This document shows, piece by piece, positions 32,816 to 41,695 of a stretch of DNA of 64,000 nucleotides. Numbering within the stretch: position 1 is the first letter of the stretch; every line of letters starts with the position of its first letter. Under the pieces are notes generated by a model that was not told where the DNA came from, did not search any database, and saw only the letters and a list, made by a program, of their open reading frames with translations. The stretch is from Actinacidiphila yeochonensis CN732. Its GTDB lineage: Bacteria; Actinomycetota; Actinomycetes; Streptomycetales; Streptomycetaceae. Made by a program: the position numbers and the translations under genes. Where the stretch lies: positions 682,001 to 746,000 of the forward strand of contig NZ_JQNR01000004.1 in the NCBI RefSeq assembly GCF_000745345.1, read 5' to 3'.

Positions 32816-34054
32816 GTGCAGGGCACCATGACCGGCGACGCGCCGGCTCCCGACACCTTCTGGCAGCGGGTGGTCCGCGAGGTGGCCGACGACCTCGCCT
32901 CCGACGCGCTCGACCGCGACCGGGCGGGGAAACCGCCGTACGACGAGGTGGCGCGGCTGCGCGAGGCCGGACTGCCCGCGGTGCTCACGCCGCCCGGGCC
33001 GGACGGGCGGGGCACGGCCTGGCCGTGGGCCTGCGCCGCGGTCCGCCGCACCGCCGCCGCCGACGGGTCGGTCGGCGAACTCCTCGGCCGCCACGCCGCC
33101 CTGTCCTGGAGCGCCCGGTTCTTCGCCGCGCCCGAGCGCGCCGCCGTCCTGGAGCGGACCGCCGCCGACGCGGGCTGGCTCTGGGGCGGCGACACCGGCG
33201 CGTACGGTGCCGGCGGCGGCCACCTCGCCGCCGCCGAGCCCCTGTTCCTCACCCCGGTGGCGGACGGCTTCCTGCTCGGCGGCAGCCGCGAGTTCGCCAC
33301 GGCGGTGGGCCTGGCGGACCGGCTGGCCCTCGACGCGGTGCGCACCGACACCGGTGACGCGCTGGTGGTCGTCGTCGACCCGGCGCACCCCGCGGTGGCC
33401 GGCGACCCGACCCCCGGCCGGTTCGGGCAGCGGCTCGCGGGCGCGGGGACCGTCCACTTCGACGACGTGCCGATCGCCCCCGACCAGGTGCTCGGCGCCG
33501 CCGCGCAGGACGAGCACGCCACCGTGCCCTTCGCCACGCTCGCCCCGCTCGCGCTGCGGCTGATGCTGGCCAACGTCGCGCTGGGCGTCGCCGAGGGCGC
33601 GCTCGCGGAGGCCGGGGACGCGGGGCGGGCCGGCGGCTTCGGCCCCGGACCGTACGGCGCCGCCGATCCCGCCGGGTGGCGGCCGCCCGGCGCCGACATC
33701 GACGCCGACGCGCTGCTGGCCTACGGCGAACTCGCCCTGGCCGTACACACGGCGGCCGCGGTGGTCACGGGGGCGAACGACGCCATGGACGACTCGCTGG
33801 GCGCGGGCCGGGAACTGACCGCCGACCAGCGCGCGGAGACCGCGGTGGCGGTCGCCTCCGCGGAGACTGTGGCCACCCGCACCGCGCTCCTCGTCGGCGA
33901 ACGCGTCCTCGGCCTCGCCGACAGCGAGGGGCTCGACCGGTTCTGGCGCAACGCGCGCGTCCTCGTCGGACGCGGCCTGCCCGCGGTGGCCCTGCGGTCC
34001 ATCGGCGACCACTTCCTGCACACCGCGCACCGCGCCTCCCCGCAGTGGATGTGA
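32816..34054 (+). CDS. SfnB/DszC-like flavin monooxygenase (acyl-CoA dehydrogenase fold)
   Basis: 412 residues with the acyl-CoA dehydrogenase fold: an N-terminal helical domain (ASDALDRDRAGKPPYDEVAR), a middle beta domain (LFLTPVADGFLLGGSREFAT, then VVVVDPAHPA), a strand VHFDDVPIAPDQVLG, and a C-terminal four-helix part (LMLANVALGVAEGALAEAGD). The C-terminus (FWRNARVLV) corresponds to the family's FMN/FAD-contacting end. The catalytic Glu of true acyl-CoA dehydrogenases is not seen, as expected for the monooxygenase branch (DszC, SfnB), which oxidises sulfides or sulfones using reduced flavin. GTG 32816 follows GGGGGCGG; ATG 32828 is an alternative. It probably works with the FMN reductase at 29283-29795. 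Confidence 0.8.
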   Translation: MQGTMTGDAPAPDTFWQRVVREVADDLASDALDRDRAGKPPYDEVARLREAGLPAVLTPPGPDGRGTAWPWACAAVRRTAAADGSVGELLGRHAALSWSARFFAAPERAAVLERTAADAGWLWGGDTGAYGAGGGHLAAAEPLFLTPVADGFLLGGSREFATAVGLADRLALDAVRTDTGDALVVVVDPAHPAVAGDPTPGRFGQRLAGAGTVHFDDVPIAPDQVLGAAAQDEHATVPFATLAPLALRLMLANVALGVAEGALAEAGDAGRAGGFGPGPYGAADPAGWRPPGADIDADALLAYGELALAVHTAAAVVTGANDAMDDSLGAGRELTADQRAETAVAVASAETVATRTALLVGERVLGLADSEGLDRFWRNARVLVGRGLPAVALRSIGDHFLHTAHRASPQWM

Positions 34055-34083
34055 CGGAACGCCGCGGATGAGGCTCGGCCGAC

Positions 34084-34133
34084 GGTGCCCCAACCGACCG
34101 GCGGCCCCTCTGCCGCACGCCGGTTGGGGCACC
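34084..34133 (+). terminator. Hairpin with 12-bp perfect stem after the SfnB/DszC-like gene
   Basis: GGTGCCCCAACC (34084-34095) pairs exactly with GGTTGGGGCACC (34122-34133), 29 nt after the stop codon; loop 26 nt. Likely a terminator, with no T-run. The right arm is created by the start of the second copy of the direct repeat. Confidence 0.6.
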
Positions 34134-34166
34134 CAACCGACCGGCGGCCCCTCTGCCGCACGCCGG
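34089..34166 (+). repeat. 35-bp direct repeat
   Basis: A 35-bp unit beginning CCCAACCGACCGGCGGCCCC occurs at 34089-34123 and, unchanged, at 34132-34166, with 8 nt between. A recent local duplication is the simplest source. Confidence 0.85.
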
Positions 34167-34557
34167 AGCCCGCCACGGCCTGACGGCCTGACAGCCCACC
34201 GGACAGCCGTTCCCACCTGCCGACCGGGACGGCCGTTCCCGCCGTTCCCGCCTTCCCGCACATCCCGGGCGCCCGGGCCTCCCGGGCGTCTCGCTGAAGG
34301 GGCTGCCCGCTGCGCTGGGACCGGTGGCCGTGCCGGAGCCGGCGTGCCCTCGGCACTGGGGCGGCACCGGGGCGGCGTCGGCGGGCCTCGGGGGCGGGCG
34401 GCCTGCCTCCGAACGGGCCGCTCCGGCCGCTAGGCCGTTTCGGCCGTTTCGGCCGTTTCGGCCGCCAAACGCCGGCCCCCGGCCCCGGAAGGCCGCCGCC
34501 GTGGTGTCGGCGCGGCGCGTCCGGGGTCAGGGGGCGAGCGGACCGGATCGCGAGAGC

Positions 34558-35208
34558 TCACTCCAGCGGGCGTTCCGCGATCGGCTCGGTGTGGGTGCCG
34601 GCGGCGAGACGGGAGGTCCAGGAGACGAGCTCGCGGGCGAACCCGTCCAACGCGGCCGGCGGGATGGGGGACGGACGGATCTTCCTCCTGTGGTGCGGTG
34701 GGGTCGCTCCGCGGATGAAGCGGGAGCGCGGTACGAGGCGCAGCCGGATTCCCTGTGCGTCGGCCTCGCGGACCAGGCTGCTCATTTCGGGGTTGACCAG
34801 GATTTCACGCGTGATGAGCACGATCAGCCCCGAATGCCGCGCGGCCATGTGGGCGATGTTCGCGCGGGCGATGGAACTCTCGGCGGCCGAGAGGCGGTCG
34901 GCGGGCGAGCGACCGCTCAGGTGCGCCGGTTCGATGTGCGGTAAATGAGCGGCCTCCAGGACGCTGAGCGCGATGTCGACGCCCCCCGACCAGGCCGCGA
35001 TGTCCGCGCTGTACTCCTGCACCGCCGTGTGGTCGAGGAGATCGACCGGGGTGGCCTCGGCCACCCCGCCCTCCTCTGCGATCTGGTGTTCCAGCGTGTT
35101 GACGGCGTCCTGCGAGCGGTCGGCGAGGAACACGAAGGCGCGTTCACGGGCGAGAGCCCTGGCGACGGCGCTTCCGAGCTGGCCGGCCGCGCCGTAGACG
35201 ACGGCCAT
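34558..35208 (-). CDS. SDR-like NAD(P)-binding protein, catalytically incomplete
   Basis: 216 residues. The N-terminus MAVVYGAAGQLGSAVARALA gives a GxxGxLG Rossmann loop, followed by FVFLADRS, VDLLDHTAVQEY and SGGVDIALSVLEAAH. The usual SDR YxxxK is not present at the expected place (the sequence there reads RLSAAESSIARANIAHMAAR), and the Ser/Tyr pair cannot be aligned, so it may bind cofactor without classical dehydrogenase activity. ATG 35208 is used; a TTG 18 nt upstream is possible. The C-terminus is Arg/Pro-rich (PPHHRRKIRPSPIPPAAL). Neighbours give no pathway. Role unknown. Confidence 0.65.
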   Translation of the reverse strand: MAVVYGAAGQLGSAVARALARERAFVFLADRSQDAVNTLEHQIAEEGGVAEATPVDLLDHTAVQEYSADIAAWSGGVDIALSVLEAAHLPHIEPAHLSGRSPADRLSAAESSIARANIAHMAARHSGLIVLITREILVNPEMSSLVREADAQGIRLRLVPRSRFIRGATPPHHRRKIRPSPIPPAALDGFARELVSWTSRLAAGTHTEPIAERPLE

Positions 35209-35901
35209 GGCGTTCTCAAACGACAATGATCCACCCCTTGTGGCCTGCGGCCTCAGCCATGGGCGCGGGAAGAGCGGTCCGGGTCGGGCGGGCCGGGCCC
35301 GGTGGCGTCCATGGATCACCCGGTGGCGGCGTCCGGTGTCCGGGACGGTGCCCGGTGGGAAAGTGAGTGTAGATGTCTGATCGGCGTGCGGCGTGCGACG
35401 GCTCCCCTGGAACCGTGAACTCTTCCGATTTCCTGTCTTCCATGTCCAAAGCGTCTGGTTGGCGCCTGCTCGGCTCCGGGACTTCCCCTGCGTTACGCCA
35501 TCTTCCGGAAGATTAGGGGGCCGTGGGAAGGGAATGCGTCTTTTCGTGTGCGCCGTGGTGGTGACCTGTCCTTCGCGGCGTCCGCGGACTCCCGCCGGCG
35601 CGTTCGAGCACCCCCGGAGCGCCCGCGGAGCGACCTGCCGCGCGCTCCACGGCACCGCCTCCGCCGATCGCCGCCTTCGGCCACCGCTTTCTCCGACCGC
35701 CTCGAACTGGCCTGTGGCCGACTCTCTCGCCCCTCCGCGGCGCTGCCCGGCCGACCCGCCGCGGCAGGCGCCTCGGCGGGCGCCGTGGGCGGGCGGCAGC
35801 GGCCGGGCGGGCGCCGGGTACCGGCCACGCGGGACGCGACCGCCCCGGAAGCGCGGGCGGCTTCCGGGGCGGTCGCGTCGGGGCGCGGGTGGCGCGGGGC
35901 G
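35209..35901. other. Intergenic region
   Basis: No gene recognised. A minus-strand open frame extends through 35493-35901 only because the TIGR03084 gene is frameshifted; its residues there are Arg/Ala/Pro-rich and not coding-like. Around 35365-35520 the base composition is less G/C-rich, so the promoter of the SDR-like gene may lie there. Confidence 0.5.
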
Positions 35902-36707
35902 TCAGCCGGTGGGCGCCGCCGAGAACTGGCCGGGGCGGCGGCCGGGCCCGCCGGGCCCCGGTACGCCTGCGCGATGTCGAGCCAGTGGTCCGCCACCGCC
36001 GACGACGCCGTGACGGCGAGGTCGTCACGGTGCCGGCGCCGGGTCACCAGCAGGCAGAAGTCGACGGCGGGGCCGCTGACGGTGTGCGGGGAGTCCTGGT
36101 TCCCGAGGATCCACACCTCGCCCGAGGGTGCCGTCAGTTCGTACCGGAACGCCGCGTCGGGAGGCGTCTCGCCGCGCACCTGGTAACCGAAGTCCCAGTT
36201 GAGCAGGGCGAAGTCGACGAGGTGCCGGATGCTGTCGTGGTAGGTGCGCTGGACGCCGATCCCGTCGGCGATGTCCTGGCCGTGGGCGAAGAGCTCCATC
36301 ACGCCGGCCGCCACCAGGACCACCGCCGGGAGCGGGCGGACCAGCCACGGGACGGACGTACCGGCCGGGACGGCGGCCAACGCCTCCGCGGACGCGGTGA
36401 GTTCCTGCTTCCAGCGGGGGAGCAGCTCCTCCGGCGGCAGCGCCAGATCGCCCGCCATGGCCTTGTCCACGTTGTCGTCGAAGTCGTCGGAGAGCTGTGA
36501 GACGACGTGGCGGAAAGCGGCCGGATCGGAGCCGGAGAGCGCGGCCAGGCGGAACGTCGCCGCCATGTGGGCGACCTGGTGGGCGACGGTCCATCCCGGC
36601 GCGGGGGTCGGCCGCTGCCAGTCGCCGGGGGTCAGGTCCGCGAGCAGGGCACCCAGCCGGCTGCCCTCGGCGAGGAGGTCGGAGACGACAACTTCTTTGT
36701 CCTTCAT
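35902..36707 (-). CDS. TIGR03084-type metal-binding protein (DinB/MDMPI fold), frameshifted near its end
   Basis: About 268 residues in the repaired form. The N-terminal helix bundle of the mycothiol-dependent maleylpyruvate isomerase type is clear: SRLGALLADLTPGDWQRPTP, GWTVAHQVAHMAATFRLAAL with candidate metal His residues, and GVMELFAHGQDIADGIG with another. The C-terminal part reads RGETPPDAAFRYELTAPSGE and FCLLVTRRRHRDDLAV, then a canonical ending (AQAYRGPAGP, GRRPGQFSAAPTG) that needs one extra base at the CCC run near 35949-35951. Without it the frame runs on to 35493 through 130 Arg/Ala/Pro-rich residues. ATG 36707 has GGAAGGAAA upstream. The family is common in mycothiol-producing actinobacteria; exact function unknown. 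Confidence 0.75.
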
Positions 36708-37674
36708 GCGGTTTCCTTCCGGTCGGTCCCTCTGCCACGGAAGTGCCCGGGGGAGGCTCGCTCCATCGTGGGGGGCCCGTGACGCCTGGCGCGTCTCTTC
36801 GAGTGCCCAGTGGCCGGCGCTGCCGCACCCGTGTCCGCCGGGCGGCGCCGGGCCGTCGGAGCGGCGCGGAGGCCGCTGCCCCTGTGCGAGGACTCAGCCA
36901 GCACCCAGCCGGGAATCAGGCCGGACCCAGGCCGGACCCAGGCCGGAATCAGACCGGACGCGGGCTGGATCAGGCCGGACCCGGGCAGGGTTCCGCCAGG
37001 GTGCGCCAGGGCTCCGCCGCCCGTGACCGGTGGCCGCTGTTTCACGTGGTGGACTAATGGGTCGTCAATCATGTGCGTGAAAAGCAAAGTTGACGGTTCG
37101 ACAGTGTGCGTTCGGCGAGGTGGCGGACGCCGGCGCCGCCCGTCGCCCGGTGGTCGTGCCGGGCAAAGCGGACTGCCCGGGAATCCTGTCCGGCCGTCAC
37201 CACCGGGAGGGATTCCGGCCAATAGGCCGGGCGGGTTTCAATTGCCTACAAAACGGGCGGACGGCGGGCCTGAGAGGGAAAGCGGGGGTGCCCGCGGGCC
37301 GGAGGTGATCGGATTGTTTCGGTCGAAACGCCCGGATGTCCCCGCGCCGGAGGAAGCGGAGGCGCCGCCGGGCCGGTGAAGTAGTCTGCCCGGTCGGACC
37401 AATTGGCGTACCGGCGGGTAGGCGGCAGTGACCTGAGGGTTTGGACTGCGGGTGGAGGCTCCGGTGAAGGCACAGGTCAGCGAGCGCCGCAATGCGGAAG
37501 ATGCACGACTTGCCCGCTGCTGCGACCGTCAGGGGGTGAGGTCGGCATGCGAGCCAGGTTCGGTCCATACGACCAGCCGTCGTCTGTCGGGTCTCGGTGC
37601 CGCAAGGTCATGAGTCGCGTCGCGGAATGCACAAGAGGCTAGTCTGAAGAAGGCTTCACAGAATCGAGGGCTCC
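36708..37674. other. Nearly 1 kb non-coding region
   Basis: No gene recognised. Features seen: repeated CCAGGCCGGAC/CAGGCCGGAAT units (about 36905-37000), an inverted repeat TTTCACG...CGTGAAA spanning 37040-37082, and lower G/C content in 37040-37100 and 37590-37674, suggesting promoters on either side. The open frames present are rich in Arg/Pro/Gly and lack coding character. Confidence 0.5.
36905..37000 (+). repeat. Imperfect 11-12-bp CAGGCCGGACC repeats
   Basis: Successive units such as CAGGCCGGACC, CAGGCCGGACC, CAGGCCGGAAT and CAGACCGGACG, continuing with more diverged copies. Located upstream of the TIGR03084 gene. Confidence 0.7.
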
Positions 37675-38469
37675 TTGCGTGATTCAAACGAAATGGCCAT
37701 GGTTCGTGTCGTCGAGGCAATGCGCGAGAACTTGGGCGAGCCCTTGACTCTGGATGATCTTGCCAGTGTCGCGATGTTCAGCAAGTACCATTTTTCGAGG
37801 ATGTTTCAGCGCCAAACCGGTGTTTCTCCGGGGAGGTTCCTCTCCGCGCTCCGCCTGCAGCAGGCGAAACGTCTTCTCGTCACCACCGACTGGAACGTCG
37901 TCGACATCAGCCTGCGCGTCGGCTATCGGAGCGTCGGGACCTTCAGCTCCCGTTTCAGCCGCAGCGTCGGCCTGTCGCCCACCATGTACCGGCGGTGCGG
38001 AGGTCACACCCCGTCACCTGTGGGGTGTCGGGTCGTCAGCCGGATGGAGCCGGGCGGCGGCCTCGTCGAAGGGGAGCTGCGGCTGCCCGACGACGGCGAC
38101 GACGAGCGGGTGGTCTTCGTCGGCCTCTTCCCGAGCAGGATTCCCGAGGGGAGCCCCATCAGCTGCACCGTCACCTCCGCACCCGGGCGCTACCTGCTCA
38201 ACGTCCCGGCCGGCACCGACGGCCACATCCTGGCCTTCGCGCCCGGCAACCCGGACGGGGTCGAACCGATGCTCGGCGACGAGCAGTCCCGGCGGGTCGC
38301 CAGTACGCCGGTCGCCCTCCCCCCGGGGCTGGGCGGGCGGGCGCACGCGGACCTGATCCTCGAACGGCCCGGACCGCTGACCCCGCCCGTCCTCGTCGCC
38401 ATGCCCTCGCTCAACGGCGCGGCGGGTCTCCAGCAGCACCAGACCCTGCGGCTGGCGGTCCCGGCCTAG
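37675..38469 (+). CDS. AraC-family transcriptional regulator with N-terminal DNA-binding domain
   Basis: 264 residues. The double HTH is at the N-terminus (about 5-105), reversed from most AraC proteins: TLDDLASVAMFSKYHFSRMF, QRQTGVSPGRFLSALRLQQA, KRLLVTTDWNVVDISLRVGY, SVGTFSSRFSRSVGLSPTMY. The C-terminal domain (about 120-264) has short beta strands (RVVFVGLFPSRIPEGSP, GRYLLNVPAGTDG, ADLILERPGPLTPPVLVAM), perhaps a ligand-binding fold. The start is TTG 37675 after GAGGG; ATG 37693 is an alternative. Such regulators occur with oxidative-stress or secondary-metabolite genes; it lies 0.75 kb upstream of the MFS gene on the left flank of the enediyne-type locus, so a link is possible but unproven. 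Confidence 0.85.
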   Translation: MRDSNEMAMVRVVEAMRENLGEPLTLDDLASVAMFSKYHFSRMFQRQTGVSPGRFLSALRLQQAKRLLVTTDWNVVDISLRVGYRSVGTFSSRFSRSVGLSPTMYRRCGGHTPSPVGCRVVSRMEPGGGLVEGELRLPDDGDDERVVFVGLFPSRIPEGSPISCTVTSAPGRYLLNVPAGTDGHILAFAPGNPDGVEPMLGDEQSRRVASTPVALPPGLGGRAHADLILERPGPLTPPVLVAMPSLNGAAGLQQHQTLRLAVPA

Positions 38470-39224
38470 TGCCGCTCCCGGCAGGGTGTGCCCCGCTCGC
38501 CGCCCTTGCACGGCCCGTCCGCCGCGTTGCCGTACCGGCCGAGTAGGCCCACTACGAGGCCGGTTCGGCGCCTTGCGGCTGACCGCACCAGGACACCTCG
38601 CTACCGGGCGAACCCTGCCGGTCGCGGCCCTAGACGCGGCGGCTCCGGCGTACGGGCGGCGGGGCCGGCCTGCCCGGACGGAAGCCGGAGACGCCGCCCC
38701 GGTGGCCGGCGCGGGAGGGTCCCCGCGGGCGGGAGGGGTCGGCGGCCGGAGCCGGGCACCGGTCGGCACCCGGAACGAAGCCGTCCGGTGGCCGTCCGCG
38801 GCTCGACCGGACGCTCCGGGAGGCCGGCCCGTCCGGGTGCCGCGGGAACCTCGTCCACCGGGGCTGGCACATCTGCTGTCCGGTCGCCAACTGTGCTTGT
38901 TCTCAAGGAAGTTGGGCTCCCCCGGACTCCGGCTGGGCTGTTCGGCGTCCGGCGCGCCCCGTCCGGCCGGGATGAACCACTCCCCATCAGCTGGGGGATG
39001 TTGCTTCCGGTTTCCGGTGGTTGCCTCTACGATCACTCCCGCGCAGCCGCACTCGCACGCCTATTCGCCTTGGCGGCCTCGCGCCCGTACCGCCCCCGCA
39101 CGCTCGCGACGCCGTACGACCCGCTCCTTTCGCAACGCCCCGCCGGGGGACCGACGCGCCCCGCCGGGGGCGCTCCGGCCCGCGGACCGCCTTCCCCACA
39201 CCGCGACTCGTCAGGAGACAGCCG
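38470..39224. other. Intergenic region upstream of the MFS transporter
   Basis: No gene recognised. Open frames are shadows with Arg/Pro/Gly-rich products. The segment 38870-39040 has patches of lower G/C (TGTGCTTGTTCTCAAGGAAG, GGGATGTTGCTTCCGG), where promoter elements of the MFS gene could lie. No consensus pair was found. Confidence 0.4.
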
Positions 39225-40877
39225 ATGGCTGACAGCAGCACGACGCAGGGCCCACAGGCCGGCCGGCCACTGTCCCGGGGGGGCGACTTCGAGCACCCCC
39301 TGGTCTTCTGGCTCGGGGTCCTCGCCTGCACCGCGGGCGTCCTGCTCCACCTGCCGATGTACGTCCAGGCACGCCACATGGGCTACATGATGGTCGGCAT
39401 GCGCCCGGACGCGCCGATGCTGACCGGCATGGCGCTGATCGTCGCGGGGCTGCTGGCCGTCTTCTACGGGATCGTGCCCCGGCGCAGCGGGGAGATCGCC
39501 CGGACCGCCTCCCACCTGAAGGTCACCTCCCTGGACGACGCGCCGATCCGGCGCCAGCACGTCGTGCTCCTGCTGCTGATGTCCCTCGCCGTCACCATCG
39601 ACGTCATGAAGCCCGCCTCGCTCGGCTTCATCGCGCCCGGCGCCGCCAAGGAGTACGGGCTGAAGTCCCCGGCCAACCCGGCCGGGCACATACCGGTGTC
39701 GTGGCTGCCGCTGACCGGCATCGTGGGCACCGTCATCGGCTCCTGGCTGTGGGGCGCGCTGGGCGACCGGATCGGGCGGCGGGCGTCGATCGTGCTGTCC
39801 GGCATGCTCTTCGTCACCACGTCCATCTGCGGCACGATGCCCGGCTTCAAGTGGAACCTGCTGATGTGCCTGCTGATGGGCATCGGCGCGGGCGGCATGC
39901 TGCCGGTGGCGTTCACCCTGATCGCCGAGATCATGCCGGCACGGCACCGGGGCTGGCTCCTCGTCCTGGTCGGCGGCAACGCGGCCGTCGCGTACGCGGC
40001 CACCAGCTGGCTGTCGGGGGAGCTGATGCCCACCTACAGCTGGCGCATCATGTGGCTGATCGGGCTGCCCACCGGCCTGTTGCTGATCCTGCTGAACCGG
40101 TGGATCCCCGAGTCCCCGCGCCACCTGCTCGCCGTGGGCCGCGCCGAGGAGGCGGAGACGGTCCTGGCCCGCTACGGCGCCGTCCTGCGGCACACCGGCG
40201 AGGAGCCGGCCGCGCCCGTGGCGGAGGGGCCGCGCGGCGGCTACCTCGGGCTGTTCCGCCCGCCGTTCGGCGGGATCAGCGCCGCCATCACCGTACTGGG
40301 CCTCGGCATCGGGCTGGTGACGTACGGCTTCCAGCTGTGGATTCCCACCAACCTCCAGCACCTGGGCTACTCCTCCGTCAACTCCGACTACGTGGTGCGC
40401 AACGCCGCGCTGATCGGCCTGCCGCTGACGGTCGTCGGGGCCTGGCTCTACGCCCGCTTCGGCAGCCGCCGGACCATGGTGGCGATGTGCGTCGTCACGG
40501 CGGTGGTCCTCGGCGTGATCGCGGCCGCCGGCGACTCGCTCGCCCACCACGAACTGCTGCTGTCCCTGCTGCTGGTGGTTCCGCTCTCCGGGATCAGCTC
40601 GGTCGTCGCCGTCGTCTCCGGGTACGCCTCCGAGGTCTACCCGACGGCGGTGCGCTCGCGGGGCAGCGGCCTGGCGGCGGGGATGACCAAGCTCGGCGGG
40701 GTGCTCATCCTCGCCGTGATCGTCAGTGCCGGGACGGTCCCGTCGATCACCGAGACCGCGCTGATCGGCGCCGCCCCGCTGCTGGTGGCGGCCGTCGCCC
40801 TGCTGCGCACCGGCCCGGAGACCAAGCGCCGGCAGCTGGAGGAGATCAGCCGGGAGGTCGCGGAGGCCGCCGGCTGA
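39225..40877 (+). CDS. MFS transporter with two extra N-terminal helices
   Basis: 550 residues. After a hydrophilic start come two extra membrane helices (about 28-50 and 65-85), then a classical 12-helix major-facilitator domain (about 110-535). The MFS motif GALGDRIGRRASIVLSG is present after helix 2, a second copy-like GSRRTM in the C-half, and ESPRHLLAVGRAEEAE in the central loop resembles the metabolite/sugar-porter branch. The two added helices are unusual. ATG 39225 has AGGAGACAG upstream. It is convergent with the hypothetical gene at 40846 and lies on the left flank of the enediyne-type locus, where an exporter of the product or a precursor importer would fit; direction cannot be told. 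Confidence 0.82.
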   Translation: MADSSTTQGPQAGRPLSRGGDFEHPLVFWLGVLACTAGVLLHLPMYVQARHMGYMMVGMRPDAPMLTGMALIVAGLLAVFYGIVPRRSGEIARTASHLKVTSLDDAPIRRQHVVLLLLMSLAVTIDVMKPASLGFIAPGAAKEYGLKSPANPAGHIPVSWLPLTGIVGTVIGSWLWGALGDRIGRRASIVLSGMLFVTTSICGTMPGFKWNLLMCLLMGIGAGGMLPVAFTLIAEIMPARHRGWLLVLVGGNAAVAYAATSWLSGELMPTYSWRIMWLIGLPTGLLLILLNRWIPESPRHLLAVGRAEEAETVLARYGAVLRHTGEEPAAPVAEGPRGGYLGLFRPPFGGISAAITVLGLGIGLVTYGFQLWIPTNLQHLGYSSVNSDYVVRNAALIGLPLTVVGAWLYARFGSRRTMVAMCVVTAVVLGVIAAAGDSLAHHELLLSLLLVVPLSGISSVVAVVSGYASEVYPTAVRSRGSGLAAGMTKLGGVLILAVIVSAGTVPSITETALIGAAPLLVAAVALLRTGPETKRRQLEEISREVAEAAG

Positions 40878-41499
40878 CGCCCCGGCTCACCGGCGACACG
40901 TATGCCCCCCGCCGGCCCGTCGCGCAGGCCCCACGCCTGCGCTCAGGGCCGCCAGCGGGGGGCTTCGTCGTCCGGGTGTCAGGGCTGCCGAAGTGGAAGG
41001 GGACGGCCAGCTGTGCGGCCAGGGCCCGGCCGCACCGGTCGGCGGCCACGGCGCTGGGGTAGGTCCGGCCGGCCTCGCCGCGTTCCCCTCCGTCCCCCAG
41101 GTAGCGGACGGCGGTGCCGTGGTAAACGGTGGCCAGACGCCGCTCGCCGTCGGGATCGGCCGTGACGGCCAGCAGGCGGACGAACCAGTCGTGGACGGTG
41201 TCGCCGTCCCACACCGCCTCGACGGCGACGACCCGGCCGTGGCAGCTCTCGGCGCGCGCGGTCAGCGACTCCAGGTCCAGCGGGCTGTCGGGGGTGCGGG
41301 CGATCCGGTCGCCGTGGTGGGCGTAGCGGTCGCTGACGATCTGCTGGGCGTCGCCGAGGCTCAGGCCGCGGGCCCGGCCGACGTCGAGAACGGTGCGGAC
41401 CGCCTGCATGAAAGCGTCCTGGAGCACGTATCCGTCGACCTGTTCGCGGATGCCAGCCGGCAGCCGCTCCCACGACGCGGACGTCTCATCGCCGGCCAC
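40846..41499 (-). CDS. Hypothetical protein
   Basis: 217 residues; no family recognised. The first 160 residues look like a folded cytoplasmic domain: WERLPAGIREQVDGYVLQDA, FMQAVRTVLDVGRARGLSLG, DAQQIVSDRYAHHGDRIART, VWDGDTVHDWFVRLLAVTAD, then RRLATVYHGTAVRYLGDGGE. The last 35 residues are Arg/Pro/Gly-rich and overlap the end of the MFS gene by 32 nt, so the true end could be earlier if one more single-base error is present. The GTG at 41499 is used since GAGGGGG lies just upstream; longer frames lack coding character. No signal or membrane segment. Confidence 0.6.
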   Translation of the reverse strand: MAGDETSASWERLPAGIREQVDGYVLQDAFMQAVRTVLDVGRARGLSLGDAQQIVSDRYAHHGDRIARTPDSPLDLESLTARAESCHGRVVAVEAVWDGDTVHDWFVRLLAVTADPDGERRLATVYHGTAVRYLGDGGERGEAGRTYPSAVAADRCGRALAAQLAVPFHFGSPDTRTTKPPAGGPERRRGACATGRRGAYVSPVSRGVSRRPPRPPG

Positions 41500-41695
41500 G
41501 CCGACCCCCTCTCGCGGCGGCCCCGGCGGCCGCTTCCGGTGCGGGCCACTGTAGGAGCCGCACACCGGCGCGGGCGAGGGGATTTCCGTACCCCGGGCGG
41601 GTCCCGGCGAGGCCCCGGCCGGACGGACGGGACGGCGCCGCCCGGCGCCCGGGCCCGGCGCGAGCAGCGCCGGGCCCCGGACACAGCGCGACGCC

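Larger units (their letters stand above)
34055..34557. other. Convergent intergenic gap with hairpin and repeats
   Basis: No gene. Contains a 35-bp direct repeat that also forms a hairpin (34084-34166) next to the SfnB/DszC-like stop, and a 9-bp GGCCGTTTC tandem repeat near 34433-34465. The remainder is G/C-rich without clear structure. Confidence 0.55.

Noticed and set aside
35493..35901. A 135-residue C-terminal extension of the TIGR03084 protein
   Set aside because: Arg/Ala/Pro-rich out-of-frame sequence; a family-like ending (GRRPGQFSAAPTG) exists one frame over and stops at 35902.
38488..39390. A 300-residue plus-strand frame before the MFS gene
   Set aside because: Arg/Pro/Gly-rich with no coding third-position pattern; it runs into the MFS gene in another frame.
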